NCBI RefSeq assembly: GCF_036178845.1
Contig: NZ_CP108070.1
Location: forward strand, 11,470,001 to 11,534,000
From: Streptomyces sp. NBC_00271
Lineage (GTDB): Bacteria > Actinomycetota > Actinomycetes > Streptomycetales > Streptomycetaceae
DNA length: 64,000 nt
Direction of reading: 5' to 3'
Of this stretch, positions 16,990 to 25,700 are shown in pieces. The notes under the pieces were generated by a model. That model ran no database searches. It was not told where the DNA came from and saw only the letters and a list, made by a program, of their open reading frames with translations. Position 1 is the first letter of the stretch. Every line of letters starts with the position of its first letter. The position numbers and the translations under genes are program-made.

Positions 16990-17904
16990 ATGGATATCGA
17001 CACCCGTCAGTTGAGGTACTTCGCCGCGGTGGTCGAGGAAGGCAACCTCACGCGGGCTGCCGAGCGTCTGTACATCTCGCAGCCCGCGCTGACGAAGCAG
17101 ATCCGGCAGCTGGAAGCCCAGCTGGGAGTGGACCTGTTCGTCCGTTCCCGCGCAGGGATGGCCCCCACCGAGGCTGGTGAGGCTCTGGCCGCCCACGCCG
17201 GCGCCGTGCTAACCGCTTGGGAGCGTGCGCTGAGCGTCACCCGGGGCGCCACGACCCGGGCCGCACGCACGCTACGGGTCGGCTTCGTGGCCAGCGCCGC
17301 CAATGAGCGCACCCAGCTGATCATCGCCGACTTCGCCCGGCGGCGCCCCGGCTGGCGGGTCCAGATGCGGCAGACCGAATGGACCGACCCCACCGCCGGG
17401 TTGGCCGCCGGTGAGGTCGACGTGGCGCTGCTGCGCCTGCCAGTGCCAGCGCAGAGCGACTTCGACGTCGAGGTGCTGCTGACCGAGCCACGCTGGATCG
17501 CCCTGCCTGCGGGGCATCGCCTCGCAGGGGAGGACCGGATCCGGTTCCAGGATCTGTACGACGAACCGTTCGTGGCGACCCCCGCCGAGTCAGGGGAGTG
17601 GCGCGACTACTGGCTCGCGGCCGACGAGCGCGAGGGCCACCCTGTGCGTATCGGCGCGGTCGCGCACCACCCCGATGAATGGCTCAACGCGATCGCCCAC
17701 GGCCAGGGCATCAGCCTCACTCCCGAGGCGACCGCCCGCTTCTACCAGCGCCCGGATGTCGTCTACCGGCCCGTGACGGGCGTCAGTCCCAGCCAGATCG
17801 GTGTCGCCCGGCCGCACACCCAACTGGTTGACGACGCCGTCGACGCCTTCATCCTTAGCTGCCGTGCCGTATGCAGCGACACTGCCTCGCAGGCACCGGC
17901 CTGA
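16990..17904 (+). CDS. LysR family transcriptional regulator
   Basis: The 304-aa protein has a canonical LysR winged HTH (MDIDTRQLRYFAAVVEEG, AAERLYISQPALTKQIRQLE) and a two-lobe effector domain (TLRVGFVASAANER, EVDVALLRLPVP, then WIALPAGHRLA). It is divergent from the SnoaL/SDR pair, the usual arrangement for control of neighbours. Its last 10 codons overlap a remnant of an IS630 3' end: in another frame the same bases read CLAGTGLTMD. The native C-terminus was therefore replaced or extended by IS sequence. Confidence 0.9.
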   Translation: MDIDTRQLRYFAAVVEEGNLTRAAERLYISQPALTKQIRQLEAQLGVDLFVRSRAGMAPTEAGEALAAHAGAVLTAWERALSVTRGATTRAARTLRVGFVASAANERTQLIIADFARRRPGWRVQMRQTEWTDPTAGLAAGEVDVALLRLPVPAQSDFDVEVLLTEPRWIALPAGHRLAGEDRIRFQDLYDEPFVATPAESGEWRDYWLAADEREGHPVRIGAVAHHPDEWLNAIAHGQGISLTPEATARFYQRPDVVYRPVTGVSPSQIGVARPHTQLVDDAVDAFILSCRAVCSDTASQAPA

Positions 17905-17962
17905 CCATGGACAGATGACCACGACCAAGCCGACATCACGCATCCAAGTTCAGTAGCAGGCC
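17868..17962 (+). repeat. Second copy of an IS630 3' end (direct repeat of 15728-15802)
   Basis: TGCCTCGCAGGCACCGGCCTGACCAT here matches TGCATTGCGGGCACCGGCCTGACCAT at about 15739, and both are followed by ACCAAGCCG and TTCAGTAG at similar spacing. The copies have the same orientation and bracket the SDR/SnoaL/LysR cassette. Confidence 0.7.
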
Positions 17963-17974
17963 GAGCATGCTCAG

Positions 17975-18355
17975 TCAGCGTCTGACCAGGCAGAAGGGAT
18001 GCCCAGCCGGATCAGTGAAGACCCGCGCCCTGGCCTCATCATGAGGCTGGTGATCCGGCTTGCCCGCACCCAGCTCCAGCAGTTGGGCCTCGGCCTCGCC
18101 CAGGTCGTCCTCGATCTCGATGTTGAAGCAGATGTGAAGCTGCTGCGGAACGGTTTGGTCGGGCCAGCTCGGAGCTCGGTAGTCGTCGACCCGCTGAAAG
18201 CCGATGAAGAGTCCGTCCTCACGGTTGAGACCGGCGAAGTCGGCGTTCGACTTCGGGTGAGGTTCGAGGCCGGTGGCCTGCTGATAGAACGCGGCCAGAG
18301 CCAGCGGATCAGGGCAATCGAGTGTTATCGCACCCAACTTCATCTGCAGAGGCAT
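17975..18355 (-). CDS. VOC family (glyoxalase-like) protein
   Basis: The 126-aa VOC protein starts MPLQMKLGAITLDCPDPLAL, with a middle strand QQLHICFNIEIEDDL and an end ARVFTDPAGHPFCLVRR. ATG 18355 follows GTGGAG. The layout matches the glyoxalase/bleomycin-resistance fold; His in LHICF is a plausible ligand. It differs clearly from the VOC protein at 15167-15562. An IS701 copy has inserted 45 bases upstream of its start, which may have separated it from its promoter. Confidence 0.85.
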   Translation of the reverse strand: MPLQMKLGAITLDCPDPLALAAFYQQATGLEPHPKSNADFAGLNREDGLFIGFQRVDDYRAPSWPDQTVPQQLHICFNIEIEDDLGEAEAQLLELGAGKPDHQPHDEARARVFTDPAGHPFCLVRR

Positions 18356-18402
18356 GGCATCTCCACGGGTCGATCGGTGGATCTTTTCGATGCACACCCT
18401 AG

Positions 18403-19832
18403 TAGGACTCCGTTAGGTTGCTCTGGTTCTTGGGTTTGGGCTGGTGGTGGCTGTTCTGGGCAGGGGGCGGTGGCAGGTGGTGCAGGTGCCGGTCCAGCAG
18501 TTCAGCAGGCCTTGGATGGCGTCGAGGGTCTGGTAGAGGGTGAGTCCGCTGTATCGGCTTTTGGGGCCAGGCGCTGTTCGGTGAGGAACGCGTGGGCGGC
18601 GGTGACCAGGGTGACATGGTGATGCCACCCCGCCCAGGAACGGCCCTCGAAGTGGTCCAGGCCGAGGCCGTGTTTGAGTTCCCGGTAGTCGTGCTCGATC
18701 CGCCAGCGGATCTTGGCCAGACGGACCAGCTCGGGCAGCGGTGTGCTGGTGGGCAGGTTGGACAGCCAGTAGTCGCTGGGTACTTCGGCTTCCTCGGGCC
18801 ATTCGGCCAGGAGCGTCGCCTCGGGCAGGACACCGTCCCAGTGGCCGTGTTCGGCGGTGGCGGCGGCCCGGGCCAGACGGCGGGCCCTGACCCCAGCCGG
18901 CCGCACCCGCACTGCCAGCAAGTGCGAGCGCATCGGCCCGCGGGAACCTTCACGCCAGGTCACCTCAGTGAACGCCTGCCGCCCCCGGCCGGCCGCGAGC
19001 GCGGACAGCGGGGACGGCTTGTCCCGGTAGCGGGGCTGTGGCTTGCGGCCGTGGCCCGACCACGGCGGCGTGAGGGGCTCGGTGCCGTGCGGGTGGACGG
19101 TCACGTCCGAACGGACCGCCACGACATAGCCGATGCCCCGCTCGCTCAGGCCGGCCCGGAAGTCAGCGTTCTGCCCGTAACCGGCATCGGCCACCACCAC
19201 CGGCGGCACCAGACCCCACCCGGCCAACTCGTCGAAGGTGTCCAGGGCCAGGCGCCACTTCTCCCGGTGCCCGACCTCCTGCGGAATCCCGGTCTTCTTC
19301 CGCCGTCCGGCATCGTGCGCCCACTGCTGGGGCACGAACAACCGCCACTGCAGCGGACAGGACGCGGTGTCGGAGACCGCGTGCACGCTCACCGCGACCT
19401 GGCAGTTGGCCTGTTTGCCCAAAGCGCCGCAGTACTGAGGGGCGACCGCCACCGACTGATTCCCGTCCTTGGGGAATGACACGTCGTCGACCGCCCACGC
19501 GTCCGGGCCGATCTGCGGCACCATCCGCTCAGCGATCCGCCGCCGCACAGGCACCGGATCCCAGGTCGACTGGTTCACGAACTGCTGCAGGTTCTGCTCG
19601 TTGCCGTCCGGCAGCCGCTCTGCCATGGCCTGGATGGACTTGCGCCGCCCGTCCAGCATCAGTCCGCGCAGATAGCAGTCACCCTTCGCCCGCTGATCCT
19701 TGCGCGGCACCGACGCGAACACATCAGCCACGAATAACGCCAACTTCGCCCGAGCACGGTTCACTTCAAATGCGTCCACACCCCACAGCATCCTCTCAAA
19801 CGGGACCGAGAGAAAGACCTAACGGAGTCCTA
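18403..19832 (-). mobile_element. IS701-family insertion sequence with CTAG target duplication
   Basis: TAGGACTCCGTTAGGT at 18403-18418 is repeated as an exact reverse complement at 19817-19832, giving perfect 16-bp ends. CTAG stands on both sides (18399-18402 and 19833-19836), the 4-bp duplication typical of IS701. Everything points to a recent insertion into an intergenic site. Confidence 0.93.
18413..19791 (-). CDS. IS701-family transposase, probable -1 frameshift product
   Basis: The main frame (19791-18502, 429 aa) is an IS701 DDE transposase: DAWAVDDVSFPKDG, VVVADAGYGQNADFR and RWRIEHDYRELKHGLGLDHFEGR carry the three acidic residues. At about 18560 the family-like ending (SRYSGLTLYQTLDAIQ…WTGTCTTCHRPLP) switches to the -1 frame and runs to 18413. 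At the switch lies C CCA AAA, a perfect X XXY YYZ slippery heptamer (18565-18559). Without slippage the protein ends in an unrelated 16-residue tail. Programmed frameshifting, a recent mutation and a sequencing error are all possible; the pristine ends argue for function. Confidence 0.8.
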
Positions 19833-19854
19833 CTAGGTGCCGAGTATTTGGTAT

Positions 19855-20166
19855 TCAGAACCCCTCGCCCCATCCGAAGGTGACGTTGTACGCGCGCTGG
19901 AGTGCGTGCCGGCCATGGTCCCCGTCGGCGTAGGCCCACGCGAGGGCTGCGGAGAACCAGAGCAGAAAGACTCCGCTGACGATGCCCAGAGCGACCAGCT
20001 TGCCGTACCAGCTGAGGAGGACCAAGGCGATAGTCACGATTGCCGCGCCGAGGTGGGCCCCCCGCGAGTCGAGCGATGCAGCCTTGCGCGCCTCTCTGCG
20101 TTCGGTCCGTTCTGCGGCGAAGCGTTCCTCCCGAACAGACTGAGGTTCGTTCTCGTCGAAGTTCAT
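19855..20166 (-). CDS. Small membrane protein of unknown function
   Basis: This 103-aa protein has a charged N-terminal third (repeated Glu/Arg, ERTERREARKAAS) followed by two transmembrane helices (AAIVTIALVLLSWYG and ALGIVSGVFLLWFSAALAWAY). The N-terminus is probably cytoplasmic. AGGGGG lies 8 bases before ATG 20166. No family is recognised. The IS701 element inserted 18 bases beyond its stop. Confidence 0.65.
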   Translation of the reverse strand: MNFDENEPQSVREERFAAERTERREARKAASLDSRGAHLGAAIVTIALVLLSWYGKLVALGIVSGVFLLWFSAALAWAYADGDHGRHALQRAYNVTFGWGEGF

Positions 20167-20191
20167 CTCATCCCCCTGGCCTTGACGCTAC

Positions 20192-20560
20192 ATGGACCCG
20201 GACCACGTCGGCAGAGGAGCACCGCGAGGGATATGGATCAGGTACTCAGGCTTTCCCTCTCCGGTGGGCTATGCGTTGAGACGCGGTCCTTCGGCGTTGC
20301 CGCTCCCCAAGTGGACATGGTCGGAAGACGGTCTCGTGATCAAGTCTCCTCCCGTGGACCTACGTGCTCACGCGCACGTAAGGCTTGCCCCGATCATCCC
20401 GTACGGACAGCCCTCCGCCGACGGCGCTGCCAGCCTCCACTGGACTGCAACCTGCACCAACCTCAACGGGCGTCAGGAGAAGGTGCTGCGGATCCCCGTC
20501 GAGCAGCTCAGCGTGACGCTTCCGCCCGACGCCGACGGCCCGGAACTCCTCGCCACGTAG
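20192..20560 (+). CDS. Hypothetical protein
   Basis: This 122-aa frame opens MDPDHVGRGAPRGIW. Its second half (VIKSPPVDLRAHAHVRLAP, SLHWTATCTNLNG, LRIPVEQLSVTLP) has alternating hydrophobic residues suggesting beta strands and Streptomyces-like GC3. No motif or family is recognised. The start is uncertain, with no clear ribosome-binding site, and the N-terminal third has weaker codon bias, so it may be a partial gene. Confidence 0.4.
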   Translation: MDPDHVGRGAPRGIWIRYSGFPSPVGYALRRGPSALPLPKWTWSEDGLVIKSPPVDLRAHAHVRLAPIIPYGQPSADGAASLHWTATCTNLNGRQEKVLRIPVEQLSVTLPPDADGPELLAT

Positions 20561-20654
20561 CCCAACACCCGGGCCGGGCCCGCTGCACGCACAACCGGTG
20601 CTGATCTGCCCCTTGCGAGACATTCGTCCCCCACACGAGGTTGACGAAAGGGTT

Positions 20655-22049
20655 CTACAGCAGACGGCGCTGGCGTGCCCATTGCTCTACGGCCCCGGAG
20701 TTCCGGTGTGTGAACAGGGAGGGCTGGAGATCGCCGGTGCGGGTGATGAGGCCGGTCTCGGGGTAGCCGTAGGCCTGCAGGAGCTCGTCCGCGAGTGCTG
20801 CGGTGGCCTGGAGGAGACCGCGGTCGAGGTCGGCGAGGTCGTCCAGGAGGACGCCGGCGTGGGCGGTGGCGTAGTTGCACGGCTCGGGCGTGAGGGGAGC
20901 CCGCCGTCCTGATGCCGGATCGATCCGGTCCACGCGGAAGGAAACGACGCCCGGCCGGTCAAGGTCCAGGAACCTGGCCTGGGTCGGGTGGGCGGCCATG
21001 TCTGCGACCAGGGCGACGCCAACGTGTGCAGGACCGCTGGCGGCTGCCCGGTCCCGCGCGTGGGCTGCCAGGAACGGGAGCGCGCACAGCAGCGGGTACA
21101 CGATGTCGCCAGGTTCCGTCGTGTGCAGCTGCGCGGCGTCGTTGTCGTCCACCTGGAGCTGCCCGGCCAGGGGAATGGCGATGGTGGCGCTGCCGTCGCG
21201 GTGCAGTTCGGCGCGGGCGGAGTAGCGGGAGCCGCCTTCCGTCACGATCAGCCGACGCGGACCGACGGTGACCCGCCCGAAGTTGCGGACTCCCTGCCCC
21301 AGGAGGAGCTCCGTGGCCAGAAGCTCTTCCTTGTATCGGGCGAAGCGGTCGGAATCGATCACCATGTCACCGGCCTGTTCGGGAACCACGGTGACGATCA
21401 GATGCGGCGTGGTGCGTCGCACCAGAGCACCGACAACATCCTCTTCGACATCGGCCAGGCGCTGGTCGCGCTCAGCGGCCGACGTGAAACGGGCCCGGTA
21501 GGCCGTGGAGACATCCGTCTCGGTGAGCCACTCGGTCGTGCTGCCGCCGCGCCGGGGATAGCGCAGAGAATCCCGGGACGGTTTGGTGGGGGGAGCCGTC
21601 ACAGCATGGGGGCCGTAGGGGCTTCGTGGGACGGCGAGCAGCAGGAATCCGACATTCGGGGAGCTGGGGTTGGGGACGGGGATGGGCTCGTAGGAGACGG
21701 GAGGCGCCGTGTTGTTGGCGATGGTCTGCCGGATGCGCCGTAGGTGAGTGTCATCCAGGTCCACGTCGAAGGCCATGCTCGGTACGCCCTTGTTTTCGGC
21801 CATGCCCAGGATGAGAAGTCCGCCGGTGTGGTTGGCGAAGGCGGCAACGTCCTTGGCCAGTTCTTCTCGGCCTTTGTCGTCCGTGGCGTAATGCGACCGC
21901 TTGTAGTCGAGATCTTCACTCTCAGCGGCTTCGGAGTTGCCGACGAGAGCAGTGATGCAGTCGTAGTCCACGTTGTCGAGCCCTCTGCCCAGCAGGCCTA
22001 CGAGCCTGGTCAGTCGCGTCACCATGCGCAGACCCTGCTGTCGGCTCAT
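20655..22049 (-). CDS. AlbA_2 / Schlafen-domain ATP-binding protein
   Basis: The 464-aa protein has an AlbA_2 domain in its first half. ESEDLDYKRSHYATDDKGREELAKDVAAFANHTGGLLILGM is the signature (E-x-x-D-x-K, then K-D-x-x-A-x-x-N-x-x-G-G). The rest has no recognised domain. ATG 22049 with GGAG upstream was preferred over GTG 22085. AlbA_2 (Schlafen-like) proteins occur in transcription regulators and in some phage-defence or RNA-cleaving systems; no partner gene is adjacent here. Function is open, but nucleic-acid binding is the family expectation. Confidence 0.8.
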   Translation of the reverse strand: MSRQQGLRMVTRLTRLVGLLGRGLDNVDYDCITALVGNSEAAESEDLDYKRSHYATDDKGREELAKDVAAFANHTGGLLILGMAENKGVPSMAFDVDLDDTHLRRIRQTIANNTAPPVSYEPIPVPNPSSPNVGFLLLAVPRSPYGPHAVTAPPTKPSRDSLRYPRRGGSTTEWLTETDVSTAYRARFTSAAERDQRLADVEEDVVGALVRRTTPHLIVTVVPEQAGDMVIDSDRFARYKEELLATELLLGQGVRNFGRVTVGPRRLIVTEGGSRYSARAELHRDGSATIAIPLAGQLQVDDNDAAQLHTTEPGDIVYPLLCALPFLAAHARDRAAASGPAHVGVALVADMAAHPTQARFLDLDRPGVVSFRVDRIDPASGRRAPLTPEPCNYATAHAGVLLDDLADLDRGLLQATAALADELLQAYGYPETGLITRTGDLQPSLFTHRNSGAVEQWARQRRLL

Positions 22050-22085
22050 GCGATCCGCTCCATGCGAGTTCTCTGCGCTGCTCAC

Positions 22086-22640
22086 AGCGAGCGGGGCGCG
22101 CCAGGCGAAGCCGCAACCCCACCCCGCTTCCCGAATGCCCTGTCACGACCAGCAATGGATGAGGCCTACGTCGGATACTTGAGAGCCTCTGGCCTGTGGC
22201 ATCTCGACTAGAGCCGGACAACTCTCTGGAGCACCTGACCTGCTGCTTCTCTGATCTGAGGCCCTCTGAGCTGGTACGCCGCAACCCGCTCCGGACACAC
22301 ATCAATTGCTCTCGGACGCGGTATGAAGCAGCGACGGGGGAGGGCTTTCGGGGGCCTCCGCCATGCCGGTGGGCGGGCGAGAGTCTGTGCCGCACCCGGC
22401 GACCGGTAGGTGTGAGGGCTTTTGGCTCGGCCCTGCTTGCGGCGTTGATCCGTCACCGGTGGTGACGGTGATCAAGTCCGACTCATGCACGGTCAAGGGG
22501 CGGCAGGGGGGAGCGCGTGCCCTCTGGGCCCGCACCGGCCACCGTGACCGACCGTTGGCCAGCGGTGGAACAGCAGGACCTCGGTAATTGGTTCGCCGGT
22601 GATACCTAGCTCAAGCACGAGAGCTTGGGTGCAGCTGAGG
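22086..22640. other. Intergenic, no gene seen
   Basis: About 550 bases upstream of the AlbA_2 gene hold no frame with recognisable similarity or convincing codon bias; it may contain that gene's promoter. Confidence 0.4.
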
Positions 22641-22650
22641 CTCCCAGGGG

Positions 22651-23022
22651 TTGCACCGCCTGCGACGTGTCAAGGAAGTCCTGTTCCGGCTGCGGCTGAT
22701 GCACCCCGAGATCACCATCGTCTGGGCGCACTCCGGCTATGCCGGACAGCTCGTGATCTGGGCGAGGAAGCATCTCGGGCTGACTCTGAAGACGGTCAGT
22801 CGACCGAAGGACGCCGCCGGGTTCGTCATCCTTCCCTGCCTCTGGGTCGTCGAGCGGTCTCTGGCCTGGATCATGCACGTCCGCCGACACGCACGCGACT
22901 ACGAACGGGTCGTCCAGCACTCCGAATCGCTGATCACCTGGCTGCCATCACACTCATGACCAGGCGAATCACCCGTCGAAGCTCCCGCAGGAGCGGACAG
23001 CCGGCATCCCGCGAAGCCGACC
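22651..23022 (+). pseudogene. IS5-type transposase, C-terminal half, frameshifted
   Basis: The frame reads ITIVWAHSGYAGQLVIWARK, LGLTLKTVSRPKDAAGFVILP, WVVERSLAWIMHVRRHARDYE, the C-terminal half of an IS5-family (IS4811-like) transposase. Its Asp in W-A-D-S-x-Y is replaced by His. Near 22940 the sequence changes frame (SLITW continues as AITLMTRRITRR). The N-terminal half is missing. Confidence 0.8.
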
Positions 23023-23305
23023 GGGACTGATCATTCTCAAGGTCAGGGCCATCACCTTGGCATTGACGGGGCCCGAATCGGCGCCTGAGCCGGCCAGGCT
23101 GCTCGGCGCTGTGGGCAATGCTCGATGACTACTCTGGGTGACGCAGCGACTCGTTCGGCCGCAGAGCTCTGCCTGGTCGCTGTCGGCAGGCTCCCGGCCG
23201 ACGTCGTCTGATCGCGTGCTCGCCTCGACTGTGGTTCCTGCTGTGCGCCGAGGTTGCTCTGACGGTGACTGTGCTGATGCCGACCGGGCTTGCCTGCGTG
23301 CAGGG

Positions 23306-23334
23306 GTGGGCTCCTCCTGGCAGGAGGAGCCCAC
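23306..23334. terminator. Intrinsic terminator of the ABC transporter operon
   Basis: A perfect 13-bp stem (GTGGGCTCCTCCT and its complement) with a GGC loop lies about 20 bases beyond the permease stop codon (minus strand). Confidence 0.85.
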
Positions 23335-23354
23335 TTCGGGGGATGTGCCAGGGG

Positions 23355-25700
23355 TTATTCCGTGCGCAGGCCTTCCGGGCGCATCATCCGCAGCAGCGGC
23401 GGCAGGCTGAGCAGCGTGACCACGCCGACCACGGCCGCGCCCACGCCGGTCATGGTCAGGACGCTCGGCCAGTCCATGGTCACCGGTGTACGGGTCATCT
23501 TCAGCAGCGCCGAGCCGAGGGTGATACCCACCGATGTGGCCAGTACGAGGCCGAGCCCGACCGGGAGGGCCGTCTGCCACAGTACCGACAGGGTGAGCGT
23601 GCGGCGCCGGGTGCCGAAGGCGACCAGCGCGGAGAGCAGCTTCCTGCGCTCGCGCAGCTGCTCCAGCTGGGAGACCAGCAGACTCGCGCCGATCAGTGCC
23701 AGCACGAAGGCGGAGCCGACGAACAGGCCGGTGCGGATGGAGGTGTACTTGACGTCCTCCTGGGTCGCCGACCAACTGTAGGTTTGTGCCAGGGGGTCGA
23801 TGCGGGCGACGACGTTGCGTATGTACTCCCGTGAGTCCGGCACCGACGGGTCCAGGCGCAGGTAGACACCGTCCGAGAACACCGCGGGCGCGGCCTTGTG
23901 GGGCAGGGCGGCGGGGGTGACCAGCAGACTGGTGTAGTCCTGCAGTGAGTCCTTGCGCGCGTTCACCTCCCGAATGTTTGCCGGAACGGTCCAGGGCACC
24001 TCGAGTCGGCGTTCGGCGCCGTCGTACGACGGGTCGATGTAGAGCTGCCGACCGGGCTTCACCAGGGCGATTTCGGATGCGTTGCTGGGGTCCGAGTAGC
24101 CGCTCCGCGTTCGCGTGACAAACACATCACCGTCCTTGCAGGAGGGCAATATGGCGAGTTCGCGCAGGGCGGCGCAGTTACCCACGGTCAGGCCGTTGCT
24201 GTTCTCTGGGTTGCGACGTGCGTCCCCGTACTGGGAGCGGGCCAGGGCCACCGCGGCCCGGACCCCCTTGGTGCCGGTGAATTCGCGCTCGACGCCGGGC
24301 AGCGGCTTGGGGCCGCTGAAGTCGACCTGCATCTGGACCCGGCTGGGGTCCTTGCCGGTGCTCTTGGTGTACTGGCTCTGCGTTCCCGTGAAGAGCATCT
24401 GCAGCGCGATGGCCCCGGCCACCGCCACGGCGATGCCGTTGACCATGCGGGCGGCAGTGCCGCTGCTCAACTGCAGTCGTCGCACGGCCAACTGCCAGGA
24501 CAGCGGGCCCTTGCCGAGCCGGACGACGACCGCCTCCACGACCCAGGGCAGCAGGGCGGTGATGCCGATCAGCAGCATCAGGACGCCGCCGATGACGAGG
24601 TACTGGTTGAAGTTTCCGTTCTTGTGGCCTTGGCCGATCATCGGGTAGAGCATCGCGAGGCCGGCCAGAGTCGGCAGCAGCCGCCACCACAGCCGGCGGC
24701 GGCTCTGCTTGGCAGCACGCACGACACCGAGGGGTTCGACGACCACGCCGCGCATCGCGAGCAGCGTGACCAGCACCGCGGCGACCGGCACCGCCACCGC
24801 GACCAGCGCGGCAAGCGCGGGAGTGGGGTCGAGGTAGCTGGGCCAGACGCTCACGCCCAGCAACTCGCCGGTGCCCAGCTTCTGGCGGCCGAGCAAGAAG
24901 AAGCCAGTGCCCACGGCGAGGCCGAGCAGGGCTCCGGCCAGCGCCTCGCCCGCCGCGATCCGCCGGGTCATCCCCCGGTCGGAGCCGACCAGGCGCAGCG
25001 CGGCGAGGCGGCGGTCGCGGCGTTCGCCGCCGAAGCGGACGGCGGCGGCGATGAACACGGCGACCGGCGTCAGCAGCACCACGAACACGACCAAGACCAT
25101 GAGCAGCAGCACTGGGTCGCTCTTCTCGGGCTTCGCGTCCGGTTTGCCGAACTTGGCCAGCCGCGTCACCAGGGAGGAGTCCGTGAGCTTCAACCCCGAG
25201 GCGCCCGCGTAGTAAGCCAGTTCATGCGAGCCGATCAGTCCGCTCTCGCCGATCGTGCCGGTGATCTTGTACGGCAGGCGCTCCCGCAGCAGTTTCGCGT
25301 TGTCCGAGTCCAGCAGGTCCTTGAGCGCGGGGGAGACCACCATCTCGCCCTTACCCGGGAAGCGGTCGACCCCCGGGGGCAACGGCGCCCGCCTGCCCTC
25401 GGGTTCGACGAACCGGCCCTGGATGTCGTCGTCATGCCAGGTGGTGTCGGCGTCGGCGATCAGGAGAGTGTTGTCGGCCTTGGGCGGGACCGTCTGGGAG
25501 TACACGTTGGCGTAGCGGGCGTCCTCCACCTTGCTGCGGGAGGTGAACACGTTGGGCATCGCGGTGCACAACAGGAGCAGGGCCACGCCGAGGCCGACGC
25601 CGACCGCTGTCAGCGTCATTCGGACCCAGCCCTCGCGGCCGCCGGTGACGGCGAACCGGGCTCCCATGGTCAGGTCTCTGGACCACTGGCGCGGACTCAT
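23355..25700 (-). CDS. ABC transporter permease (FtsX/MacB type)
   Basis: The 781-aa membrane protein contains two FtsX-like repeats. One TM helix lies near residue 30 (VGVGLGVALLLLCTAMP), followed by an extracellular region. A first three-helix block covers residues 200-400, a helix and second extracellular domain follow, and a final three-helix block reaches the C-terminus. It has no ATPase motifs and pairs with the ATPase just upstream (ATGA overlap at 25697-25700). Such Streptomyces systems act in peptide or lipid export or antimicrobial resistance under PadR control. The substrate is unknown. Confidence 0.9.
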   Translation of the reverse strand: MSPRQWSRDLTMGARFAVTGGREGWVRMTLTAVGVGLGVALLLLCTAMPNVFTSRSKVEDARYANVYSQTVPPKADNTLLIADADTTWHDDDIQGRFVEPEGRRAPLPPGVDRFPGKGEMVVSPALKDLLDSDNAKLLRERLPYKITGTIGESGLIGSHELAYYAGASGLKLTDSSLVTRLAKFGKPDAKPEKSDPVLLLMVLVVFVVLLTPVAVFIAAAVRFGGERRDRRLAALRLVGSDRGMTRRIAAGEALAGALLGLAVGTGFFLLGRQKLGTGELLGVSVWPSYLDPTPALAALVAVAVPVAAVLVTLLAMRGVVVEPLGVVRAAKQSRRRLWWRLLPTLAGLAMLYPMIGQGHKNGNFNQYLVIGGVLMLLIGITALLPWVVEAVVVRLGKGPLSWQLAVRRLQLSSGTAARMVNGIAVAVAGAIALQMLFTGTQSQYTKSTGKDPSRVQMQVDFSGPKPLPGVEREFTGTKGVRAAVALARSQYGDARRNPENSNGLTVGNCAALRELAILPSCKDGDVFVTRTRSGYSDPSNASEIALVKPGRQLYIDPSYDGAERRLEVPWTVPANIREVNARKDSLQDYTSLLVTPAALPHKAAPAVFSDGVYLRLDPSVPDSREYIRNVVARIDPLAQTYSWSATQEDVKYTSIRTGLFVGSAFVLALIGASLLVSQLEQLRERRKLLSALVAFGTRRRTLTLSVLWQTALPVGLGLVLATSVGITLGSALLKMTRTPVTMDWPSVLTMTGVGAAVVGVVTLLSLPPLLRMMRPEGLRTE

